The notes under the pieces: generated by a model
What the model was told of the DNA's origin: nothing
What the model saw: the letters and a program-made list of their open reading frames with translations, nothing else
The model's database searches: none
Translations under genes and position numbers: made by a program
Shown here: positions 45,511 through 52,415 of the stretch, one piece after another
How the letters are laid out: each line of letters begins with the position of its first letter
Position numbering within the stretch: position 1 is the stretch's first letter
Assembly (NCBI GenBank): GCA_963772845.1
Contig: CAVYYW010000017.1
Coordinates: forward strand, 62,001 to 126,000
Length of the DNA: 64,000 nt
Source: CAVYYW01 sp963772845
GTDB taxonomy: Bacteria > Bacillota > Bacilli > Bacillales > Sporolactobacillaceae
Direction: 5' to 3'

Positions 45511-45544
45511 ATAAAAATAACCGGAGTGAATACTCACCCCGGTT
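45511..45544 (-). terminator. Intrinsic terminator/attenuator between peptide array and exporter genes
   Basis: On the minus strand AACCGGGGTGA and TCACTCCGGTT pair over 11 bp (one G-U) around GTAT and are followed by ATTTTTAT. It lies 33 bases after the last peptide stop. Partial read-through would give much peptide mRNA and little transporter mRNA. Confidence 0.85.
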
Positions 45545-45576
45545 GTTTGAAAATTGACCTATAAAATCTGCAATTC

Positions 45577-45660
45577 TTACAGAATATTACTGATGTCAAG
45601 GCTGTTTTCGTTAGCATTATCGTTAGCTAGATTAGATAAGATTTGTGTAATATCTAACAT
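45577..45660 (-). CDS. Array peptide 1 (27 residues, type A)
   Basis: Codes for a 27-residue peptide starting MLDITQILSNLA, with centre NDNANEN and ending SLDISNIL. Net charge about -4, with no Lys, Arg, Cys or aromatic residue. AGGAGG lies seven bases before the ATG. It is the last gene of a seven-member array and nearest to the exporter. The shared ends and variable Asn-rich centre among copies, and SD sites in every intact copy, argue for real translated peptides. Unknown family; possible secreted signal, bacteriocin-like or matrix peptide. Confidence 0.8.
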   Translation of the reverse strand: MLDITQILSNLANDNANENSLDISNIL

Positions 45661-45743
45661 GATGCCACCTCCTAATACTTACATAAAAGTAATCACTAAA
45701 GATTTTTATATAATCACGTTTTAATGCATTTATTTAAAAAGTT

Positions 45744-45827
45744 TTATAGGATATTGCTGATGTCGACACTATTTCCATTACCGTTGCCATTAAGCACATC
45801 TGATAAAATTTCTGTGTAATCTACCAT
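45744..45827 (-). CDS. Array peptide 2 (27 residues, type B)
   Basis: Starts MVDYTEILSDVL, centre NGNGNGN, ends SVDISNIL. Net charge about -4. Ribosome binding site GGGAGGTGA close to the ATG. Type B peptides have Tyr-Thr-Glu at positions 4-6 where type A has Ile-Thr-Gln. The perfect N-G alternation should be flexible, joining two amphipathic ends. Confidence 0.8.
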   Translation of the reverse strand: MVDYTEILSDVLNGNGNGNSVDISNIL

Positions 45828-45869
45828 GGTGTCACCTCCCTTATCCTTCCAAACTTCATATTAAAATTC

Positions 45870-45953
45870 TTATAGAATGTTGCTGATGTCCAGGCTGTTG
45901 CCGTTAGCGTTGCCATCAAGAATTTCTGACAAGATTTCTGTGTAGTCTACCAT
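45870..45953 (-). CDS. Array peptide 3 (27 residues, type B)
   Basis: Starts MVDYTEILSEIL, centre DGNANGN, ends SLDISNIL. Net charge about -5, the most acidic together with peptide 4. GGGAGGTGGC before the ATG. Only 42 bases separate it from peptide 2, the tightest spacing in the array. Confidence 0.8.
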   Translation of the reverse strand: MVDYTEILSEILDGNANGNSLDISNIL

Positions 45954-46023
45954 GATGCCACCTCCCTTGTCCGAACCAAAAAGTTATGACTGTTTTCATT
46001 ATTTAAGTGTGTGCTGCAGGCAG

Positions 46024-46107
46024 TTACAGGATGTTGCTGATGTCGACACTTTCGCCGTTACCGTTGCCATTGAGCACGTCTGAGAAAACTTCTGTGTAAT
46101 CTAGCAT
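46024..46107 (-). CDS. Array peptide 4 (27 residues, type B)
   Basis: Starts MLDYTEVFSDVL, centre NGNGNGE, ends SVDISNIL. Net charge about -5. Ribosome binding site GGGAGGTGA. It differs from peptide 2 at five positions, mostly conservative (V to L, I to V, L to F, N to E), as expected under selection on the peptide. Confidence 0.8.
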   Translation of the reverse strand: MLDYTEVFSDVLNGNGNGESVDISNIL

Positions 46108-46167
46108 CGTGTCACCTCCCTAATTGCTTACAAGACAAACTTATTATTTTTTTATTCAAGTATTCCT

Positions 46168-46248
46168 TTACAGAATGTTACTGATGTCAATATCGTTGCC
46201 GTTGGCGTTCCCATTGACAAGGTCTGATAAGATTTGTGTAATATCCAA
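46168..46248 (-). CDS. Array peptide 5 (26 residues, type A, TTG start)
   Basis: Starts with TTG: M-DITQILSDLV, centre NGNANGN, ends DIDISNIL. AAGGAGGTGGC lies eight bases before the TTG, and no ATG is available in frame. About 50 bases of its upstream DNA (46268-46320) resemble the upstream DNA of peptide 7 (46628-46680), so the two arose by duplication of a larger unit. Confidence 0.75.
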   Translation of the reverse strand: MDITQILSDLVNGNANGNDIDISNIL

Positions 46249-46387
46249 TGAAGCCACCTCCTTGTTTTACATGAAGCTATCGATTTTAAATTGAGTTTGG
46301 ATCACTTTTTAATAGATTTTTTAAAAAAAGTTTTCATTGATTCTTCGTTTCGTATTAAAATGTTCTCTTACGATTATGTCGCAAGCT

Positions 46388-46468
46388 TTACAGGATGTTG
46401 CTGATGTCGACACTGTGCCTTACCATTACCATTAAGAACATCTGATAGGATTCTGTGTAGTCTAACAT
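46388..46468 (-). CDS. Array peptide 6 (26 residues, type B with scrambled middle)
   Basis: Starts MLDYTE and ends HSVDISNIL like type B, with a perfect AAGGAGGTGA site, but residues 7-17 (SYQMFLMVMVR) are unrelated. Compared with peptides 2 and 4, a one-base deletion after the GAA codon and a two-base deletion near the end of the N/G repeat cancel, so only the centre is read in another frame. It could be a degenerate copy or a diversified peptide. The hydrophobic, basic centre is a sharp change from the other members. Confidence 0.55.
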   Translation of the reverse strand: MLDYTESYQMFLMVMVRHSVDISNIL

Positions 46469-46527
46469 GATGTCACCTCCTTGATGTTTCAAAATTTTTA
46501 CGCATTCACATTTTCAATTCAAAAGCA

Positions 46528-46605
46528 TTACAAGATGTTGCTGATGTCAAAACTATTGTCGCTGGCGTTGCCATTGACAAGGTCAGACAAGATCTGTGTT
46601 ATATC
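46528..46605 (-). pseudogene. Array peptide 7 (type A, start and SD lost)
   Basis: The frame reads DITQILSDLV, then NGNASDN, then SFDISNIL and stops normally, but there is no ATG, GTG or TTG in frame before the upstream stop near 46636. The site corresponding to AGGAGGTGGC reads AGCTGTGGC. An ATG in another frame stops after two codons. It is an intact peptide body without initiation signals, at the promoter-proximal end of the array. Confidence 0.65.
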
Positions 46606-46820
46606 ATTTATGCCACAGCTTTGTCTTACATGAAGTTATGGAAAAGACAATCTATTGGATCACTATATTAATAAATTTATAGCTATGAGTTCAGAGATTT
46701 CTCTATTAAAGGACCATTTTATTGCTCTATATTAGATATTCCAAAGCCATTCATATTACTGGTCTATCTCATTTATCGAGCGTAAAATATGAAATATCAA
46801 ATTCAAAAGGGGGATAATAT
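46606..46820. other. Divergent control region of the peptide array and the dehydrogenase gene
   Basis: AT-rich, non-coding. It holds the candidate array promoter (listed separately) and the upstream duplication shared with peptide 5. The plus-strand dehydrogenase gene is preceded by AAGGGGGATAATAT. Confidence 0.6.
46716..46744 (-). promoter_or_regulatory. Candidate sigma-A promoter of the peptide array
   Basis: On the minus strand TTGGAA at 46744-46739, a 17-base spacer, and TAAAAT at 46721-46716. This matches TTGACA/TATAAT at 4 and 5 of 6 positions with ideal spacing, about 110 bases before peptide 7. Confidence 0.5.
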
Positions 46821-47589
46821 ATGAAAGTATCAGGAAATACGATTTTAATCACTGGGGGGTCCTCCGGGATTGGTCTTGCCTTTGCAGAACGTTTTTTGGA
46901 AAATGGCAACGAAGTTATTATCGTTGGCCGCCGCGAGGATAAATTAAGGGAAGCAAAAGCCGCTCACCCCCAGTTGCATACGCGAGTTTGCGATGTGTCT
47001 AAAGAATCAGAGAGAATCGCTCTTTTTGAGTGGGTGGAGAATGAATTTCCGCAGCTTAATGTTCTTGTCAACAATGCCGGTATTCAGCAGCGTGTCAATC
47101 TTTTGAATGCGAAAGAGGATTGGAGCTATTACCGAAACGAAATTTCAATTAATGTGGACGGACCAATTCATCTCTCAATGTTATTTACACCTTTGCTTAT
47201 GAAGCAGGAAGATGCTGCCGTGATTAACATATCTTCAGGTCTTGTTTTGACTCCTGGCGTGTGGGTACCAGTCTACAGCGCCACCAAAGCTGCTATTCAT
47301 TCCTTCACAGTCTCTCTGAGGCTCCAGCTGGAGAAATCAAACGTAGACGTTATTGAAGTTTTTCCTCCGGCAATTAATACAGACCTTGGCGGTGTTGGCC
47401 TGCATACGTTTGGCGCTCCGGTTGACGATTTTGCAAACTCAGTATTTGAAGGCTTAAAAAATGGAGATGTCGGAAATTGGCTATGGCGGAACAGAGGAAC
47501 GTTTGACTGCATCCAAAGCTGAGTTGGAACAAGCAACCAGACAGGTGTGGCAAGGCTTCTTGAAAAACAATCCAGATTTTCTGGATTAA
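46821..47589 (+). pseudogene. DltE-like short-chain dehydrogenase, one frameshift near the 3' end
   Basis: Short-chain dehydrogenase/reductase. TGGSSGIGLAFAERF binds the cofactor, NVLVNNAGIQ is the structural NNAG motif, and YSATKAAIHSF has the catalytic Tyr and Lys. The overall look is that of B. subtilis DltE. The first frame ends at 47522, but a one-base change (an extra G near 47472) restores a good C-terminus, EIGYGGTEERLTASKAELEQ and so on, to 47589. The enzyme core is complete, so a shortened protein could still work. No dlt operon is nearby. Frameshift real or artefact: undecided. Confidence 0.8.
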
Positions 47590-47689
47590 TAGGCTCATAT
47601 TAGCAGGCAGGCCACCATGCCTCTGACATCGTTCTAAAGATCGGGAAGCAAGCGGATATTCAATTTATCATGGGTTACTTCGCATTTTC

Positions 47690-48066
47690 ATCGTGCGGTG
47701 TGGAATCAAAGATGTTCATTTAAGACATGCAGGAACAGCGAGAGGCCACTGAAAAAGTCTATGTTCCAAAAATGTGGAATCCGCTCGATTGCCGCAGACA
47801 CCGTCTAAGCCTCCGTTTTCGTGCATCATTGTAAGGGTCTCAGCCACCCGTTATTCATGACTTTTAAAGGGAACCATCAGGCAACAAATACGTTGATTAA
47901 AGCGAAAGGTGCGAGACTCCGACGGTAATAGCACGCGTCCGAAGATCCACTTTGGCGCACAAAGAAACCATGCCAAAGTTAGCTGAGGCCGTGCCCGTGG
48001 AAAGCGAGCAGCCTAGAGCGGAAATCAACAACCACATCTGCACCGAGGGGGACTTTTTAAGTGGCC
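47690..48066. repeat. Non-coding repeat cluster E
   Basis: Plus-orientation copy. CGCATTTTCATCGTGCGGTG at 47682-47701, border GGCCACTGAAAAAGTC at 47743, hairpin core CACGCGTCCGAAGATCCACT at 47932 with ACTTTGGCG/GCCAAAGT, then GAGCAGCCTAGAGCGGAAAT and an inverted border GACTTTTTAAGTGGCC at 48051. Both borders are visible, so this copy helps define the full element. The gap from 47590 to 48119 holds no gene. Confidence 0.78.
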
Positions 48067-48107
48067 ACATCAGCGAGCCAAGTGAATCCCTGCAGCACTT
48101 CATTGCT

Positions 48108-48133
48108 AAAGCATGCCTTTTATGGCATGCTTT
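48108..48133 (-). terminator. Hairpin terminator overlapping the kinase-like stop codon
   Basis: AAAGCATGCC and GGCATGCTTT form a perfect 10-bp stem around TTTTAT. The stop codon of the gene at 48120 lies inside the stem. The U-tract is short. Confidence 0.65.
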
Positions 48134-48662
48134 CCCCCAAAACTTCACAATGTGTCTTCAGCATCTCATGCCTCAGATCAGTGTTATCTTTAAGAAACAC
48201 CAGCTTATCGCTGAAAGGCTTTAGTTGCTTTAGAATTTCCGGTTTCTCATTTTTTTCAAAGTCGTAATTCCATTTATACATTTTTCTCAACATGTTAAAG
48301 GACTGCTTATAATTTCCTTGTTCAAAGCCTAATTTCTGAACAACAAAGCGCTTCAATATCCTGTAATTTCTCTTCCATAAACCGGTATCTAGATAAATAA
48401 TAAGCTCAGCTTGTCTCAAGCTTTGTGAGACCCAAGGATGACTGTGAACACCTTCAATAATCCAGCAATCTGAGCTGACTATCTTTCCAAACAGCGTATC
48501 CCGAACTCTCGGCATACGCTTTATGTCTCCCTCAAGTCTTCTTTCCCAAACCACATTGTCGAGCTCATAATAGGGAATCTGCAGCTTAGCAGACAGCTTC
48601 CTTGCCAATGTCGATTTTCCGCTGCCAACAGATCCGATAATATGTATTTTTTTCACTGTCAT
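48120..48662 (-). CDS. P-loop kinase-like protein (adenylate kinase/FlaR-like)
   Basis: 180 residues. IHIIGSVGSGKSTLARKLS is a Walker A loop at the N-terminus; YYELDNVVWERR and WIIEGVHSHPWV fit the family often annotated as adenylate-kinase-like or 'topology modulation protein FlaR'. The lid-like basic part RNYRILKRFVVQK follows. GAGGAAATAGATAA precedes the ATG. It starts 22 bases after glgA on the same strand, the position where glgP usually lies, but it is unrelated to phosphorylase. Substrate unknown. Confidence 0.75.
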   Translation of the reverse strand: MTVKKIHIIGSVGSGKSTLARKLSAKLQIPYYELDNVVWERRLEGDIKRMPRVRDTLFGKIVSSDCWIIEGVHSHPWVSQSLRQAELIIYLDTGLWKRNYRILKRFVVQKLGFEQGNYKQSFNMLRKMYKWNYDFEKNEKPEILKQLKPFSDKLVFLKDNTDLRHEMLKTHCEVLGESMP

Positions 48663-48683
48663 TTATCTATTTCCTCATCGTTT

Positions 48684-50123
48684 TCATTTCGATTTGACCT
48701 CAAGTAATTCTTTGTAAACCTCTTTATAGCTTTGTGATGATGCTTTCCAGCTGAAGTCAAGGCTCATCGCTTTTGAGACAAGTTTATCCCATTTTCCAGG
48801 TTGGAACCGATATAGCCAGACAGCACGTTCTATCGTGTGCAGCATGTCATGGGCGTTATAATTGGTAAAACTGAAGCCATTCCCTTCATCCGTAAATTCA
48901 TTATAAGGCTCAACCGTGTCGCGGAGTCCCCCCGTTTCTCTAACAAGCGGCAAACTGCCATACCTTAAAGCGATCAACTGACCAATGCCACACGGCTCAA
49001 ACTGAGAAGGCATAAGGAAGAGATCTGAACCCGCATAAATTTTTCGCGCCAGTGCATCATCGAACTCAATCCGAACTGAGACATTCTCTGGATAGCGCTC
49101 TGCGAGTCCTCTAAATGCTTGCTCGTACTTTTCATCGCCAGTCCCCAGAATGACCACTTGAATATTCAGTTTCATAATGTCATCGAACACACCAAGGACG
49201 AGATCCATTCCTTTTTGGTCAACAAGTCTTGTAACCATAGAGACTAACGGAATTTTTTTATCGACGGGAAGTTCCAAAGACAGCTGAAGCGCTGCTTTAT
49301 TTTCAAGCTTCCCATTTAAATCCTGATAGGTTTCAAAAATATCGGGATCAGTAGCAGGGTTATACGATTCGCTGTCAATTCCATTAATAATCCCTTGAAG
49401 ATCCCCAGCCCTTTTTTGGAGAAAACCATCAAGATTTTCCCCGTAATAAGGCATTTGAATCTCTGAGGCATAGGTTGGGCTGACGGTCGTCAGACAATCG
49501 GAATAGGCAAGTCCCGCTTTCAGATAACTCACGTTTCCATAGAATTCAAGCCCGTCCATATGAAAATAAAGGTCGCTTAGATCCAGTAAATCCGCAAGAA
49601 CAGACTTTGGATAGACGCCTTGATACCGCAAGTTGTGAATTGTGAAGACGGTTTTAATTTTTGAATAAAAAGGATGCTTCTCGTAATGTGCCTTAAGCAA
49701 AACACTGATCGGGCCGGTCTGCCAGTCATGACAGTGGATAATATCCGGTTTCTCATCAAGGTATGGCAAGGCTTCCAGAACCGCTCTCGAAAAATATGCA
49801 AAACGTTCGCCATCATCGAAAAAACCATAGCTCCCATGGCGCTTAAAATAGTACTCATTATCAAGAAAATAATAACGAATGCCTTTATCTACAAGCGTTT
49901 CAATTCCGCAATACTGGCTTCTCCAGCCAACAGGCACCTTAATGCTTTTCACAAAAGTCATGCGCTGTTTATGCTGAAAAGATAGATCCTCATATTTTGG
50001 CAGAATGACACTTACATTGACTTCCTCATTCCTTAAGGCGCCAGGCAAAGCGCCAATCACATCCCCGAGTCCGCCTGTTTTTATGAAGGGTGCAGCTTCT
50101 GATGCAGCAAATAGGACGTTCAT
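48684..50123 (-). CDS. glgA: Glycogen synthase
   Basis: 479-residue GT5 enzyme elongating alpha-1,4-glucan from ADP-glucose. The N-terminal EAAPFIKTGGLGDVIGALP contains the KTGGL ADP-glucose-binding motif. FTIHNLRYQGVYP and, in the C-terminal half, PSQFEPCGIGQLIALRYGS with the catalytic Glu region are conserved. Full length. Last of four glg genes with short gaps. Confidence 0.96.
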   Translation of the reverse strand: MNVLFAASEAAPFIKTGGLGDVIGALPGALRNEEVNVSVILPKYEDLSFQHKQRMTFVKSIKVPVGWRSQYCGIETLVDKGIRYYFLDNEYYFKRHGSYGFFDDGERFAYFSRAVLEALPYLDEKPDIIHCHDWQTGPISVLLKAHYEKHPFYSKIKTVFTIHNLRYQGVYPKSVLADLLDLSDLYFHMDGLEFYGNVSYLKAGLAYSDCLTTVSPTYASEIQMPYYGENLDGFLQKRAGDLQGIINGIDSESYNPATDPDIFETYQDLNGKLENKAALQLSLELPVDKKIPLVSMVTRLVDQKGMDLVLGVFDDIMKLNIQVVILGTGDEKYEQAFRGLAERYPENVSVRIEFDDALARKIYAGSDLFLMPSQFEPCGIGQLIALRYGSLPLVRETGGLRDTVEPYNEFTDEGNGFSFTNYNAHDMLHTIERAVWLYRFQPGKWDKLVSKAMSLDFSWKASSQSYKEVYKELLEVKSK

Positions 50124-50136
50124 GTGAGGACCTCCG

Positions 50137-51252
50137 TCAAATGATTTCTGTTTTTTTGACGACTCTTGGCAAGCCGTTCCCTACTACAGATTTTTCTTTC
50201 GTTATTTTAACCTGTTTATCCATAATTGCATTTTCAACATATGCGCCTTCATCAATCTCACACTTTTGCATGACGATGCTGTTCTTCACAACAGCCCCTT
50301 TTTTTATTTTTACTCCTCTGAAAATAATGCTGTTTTCAACAGTGCCCTTAATATCGCATCCATTGGCGATTAAAGACTGCGTAACCTTTGAGGACTTTGA
50401 ATATTTAGCTGGCGCCTCATGTTTGATTTTAGTAAAAATATCCCATTTATCATAAAAGAAAGACTGCATCACTTCAGGGTTCAGCAACGTCATATTCCCT
50501 GCGTGATAACTTTCGATAGAATGAATAAACGGCATCACACCTTCAAACGCATAGCCAGATACATAGAGATTATTTAAATTCGCTTTCAAGACGTCCTTTA
50601 GAAAATCATACTCATCATTCTCTATACTCTTCTTAATTAATTCGATCAGCAGACTCTTATCAATCACGTATGTTTCGAGACAGACATGGTCTCCCGGTCG
50701 TGCAGACATATAAAGCTCAATGTCTGAGATGTTTCCTTCACCGTCAACATAGCATTTATGATAAATCGGCTTCCGGACCGGACTTCCTTCATAATCTTTA
50801 TACACGACTGTAATATCTGCTTTCTTTCTTTCATGTTCTGCGATGACATCATTAAAGTCAATTTTACAGACATGCTGTCCTGGTGAAATGATGACGGTAT
50901 TCGCAGACGTTCTCTCGAAAAACTCCAGGTGGTCATAAAATTGCTGAAGATCGCCTTTCATAACTTCTGCTGGGTGAACTGGCGGCAAAATGTATAATCC
51001 CCCAGTGTGCCTGTCCAAGTCCCATTCCTTGCCGGAGCCGAGATGGTCCATAATCGAACGGTACTTTTCCTTAGCAAACACGGCAACCTGTGTGATATCC
51101 GCGTTAATAAAGTTGGAGAGCGTAAAATCGATCAAACGGTACCGTCCTCCAAACGGTGTGGAAGCCAAACAGCGATGATTCGTCAAATCTTTTAAAAATT
51201 GGTTTTCATTCATTAAGTTAATGACACCCAATACCTTATTCAACTCGATCAT
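50137..51252 (-). CDS. glgD: Glucose-1-phosphate adenylyltransferase subunit GlgD
   Basis: 371 residues. Paralogue of GlgC with the nucleotidyltransferase half changed: the usual GGxGxRL loop is missing at the start, and FGGRYRLIDFTLSNFINADI replaces the GlgC equivalent. A left-handed beta-helix of hexapeptide repeats forms the C-terminus. In Bacillus GlgD is a non-catalytic or regulatory partner of GlgC. It lies 12 bases downstream of glgC. Confidence 0.94.
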   Translation of the reverse strand: MIELNKVLGVINLMNENQFLKDLTNHRCLASTPFGGRYRLIDFTLSNFINADITQVAVFAKEKYRSIMDHLGSGKEWDLDRHTGGLYILPPVHPAEVMKGDLQQFYDHLEFFERTSANTVIISPGQHVCKIDFNDVIAEHERKKADITVVYKDYEGSPVRKPIYHKCYVDGEGNISDIELYMSARPGDHVCLETYVIDKSLLIELIKKSIENDEYDFLKDVLKANLNNLYVSGYAFEGVMPFIHSIESYHAGNMTLLNPEVMQSFFYDKWDIFTKIKHEAPAKYSKSSKVTQSLIANGCDIKGTVENSIIFRGVKIKKGAVVKNSIVMQKCEIDEGAYVENAIMDKQVKITKEKSVVGNGLPRVVKKTEII

Positions 51253-51263
51253 CCCCCGATTGT

Positions 51264-52415
51264 TTACAGCATTTGATTAAAAGCTGCCATTTTTTGTTTT
51301 TCTTCGATAAGTGTTATGTCATCTTCCGGATTTGAGGAACCAATCACCGCACCATCTTCAATATCCGAATTTGAGATTATCGCTCTTTCAATCGTGACAT
51401 TATTTCCAATCGTAACGTGCGGCATGATCACCGAATCCTTTATTGTGGAACCGTGTCCGACCTTCACATTGTGTGAAAGGACAGAATGTTTAACCTTGCC
51501 ATGAACGATACAGCCTTCATTAATCAGGGATTGCTCAACTTCAGCTTCTGGCGAAATATACTGTGGCGGCTGATTTGCATTGACCGCGTAAATTTTCCAA
51601 TCAGGATCGTAGAGATTCAGTGCAGGTGTTTCTTCCAGTAGATCCATGTGCGCTTCCCACAGGCTCTGCACCGTTCCAACGTCCTTCCAGTATCCGTTGA
51701 AGCGATAAGCAAATATATTTTTTTGGTCATCAAGCATTTTCGGAATGAGATCTTTGCCAAAGTCATTTGAGGAAAAAGCATCCTGTTCATCTTGGATTAA
51801 ATACTCTTTAAGCATTTTCCAATTAAAGACGTAAACCCCCATCGATGCCAGGTTGCTTTTGGGTTCAGCCGGTTTTTCATTGAACTCAGTAATTTTCTCG
51901 TTCTCATCCGTCGCCATAATACCAAAACGGCTTGCTTCATTCCACGGAACCTCGAAAACAGCAAGGGTGGCTTGAGCACCTTTGGCAATATGGTCCTGAA
52001 GCATGCGGTTGTAATCCATTTTGTAAATATGATCCCCTGAAATAACCAGTACATGTTCGGGTGCATACTGGTCAATATAATTAATATTTTGATAAACAGC
52101 GTTGGCTGTTCCTTTATACCACTGGCCGCCATCACTGCTTTTATAGGGAGGAAGAACAGAAACCCCTCCTGAATTACGGTCCAGATCCCACACTCTACCA
52201 TTGCCGACGTAAGCATTTAATTTATGCGGCTGATATTGTGTCAGGACCCCTACCGTATCAATTCCTGAGTGAGTACAATTGCTCAAAGCAAAATCAATAA
52301 TCCGGTATTTTCCGCCAAAAGGGACAGCAGGTTTTGCTAGTCCTTTCGTCAGCTTTCCAAGCCTCGACCCTTGTCCTCCGGCTAACAACATCGCTACACA
52401 TTTTTTAACTGCCAT
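51264..52415 (-). CDS. glgC: Glucose-1-phosphate adenylyltransferase (ADP-glucose pyrophosphorylase)
   Basis: 383 residues. It makes ADP-glucose, the committed step of glycogen synthesis. MLLAGGQGSRLGKLT is the nucleotide loop, FGGKYRIIDFALSNC the substrate motif and VFEVPWNEASRFGIM a conserved core. Hexapeptide repeats close the protein. Its start overlaps the glgB stop by 11 bases. Confidence 0.96.
   Translation of the reverse strand: MAVKKCVAMLLAGGQGSRLGKLTKGLAKPAVPFGGKYRIIDFALSNCTHSGIDTVGVLTQYQPHKLNAYVGNGRVWDLDRNSGGVSVLPPYKSSDGGQWYKGTANAVYQNINYIDQYAPEHVLVISGDHIYKMDYNRMLQDHIAKGAQATLAVFEVPWNEASRFGIMATDENEKITEFNEKPAEPKSNLASMGVYVFNWKMLKEYLIQDEQDAFSSNDFGKDLIPKMLDDQKNIFAYRFNGYWKDVGTVQSLWEAHMDLLEETPALNLYDPDWKIYAVNANQPPQYISPEAEVEQSLINEGCIVHGKVKHSVLSHNVKVGHGSTIKDSVIMPHVTIGNNVTIERAIISNSDIEDGAVIGSSNPEDDITLIEEKQKMAAFNQML

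Noticed and set aside
45577..45660. BmrB-like leader peptide acting only as a translation-controlled attenuator of the exporter
   Set aside because: A single leader would fit this, but seven tandem copies with conserved peptide ends and separate SD sites do not. The downstream terminator keeps an attenuation role possible in addition.
45577..46605. Lanthipeptide, sactipeptide or double-glycine bacteriocin cluster
   Set aside because: The peptides have no cysteine, no leader with a GG or similar cleavage site, and no modifying enzyme (LanM, radical SAM, YcaO) or peptidase-containing transporter is nearby.
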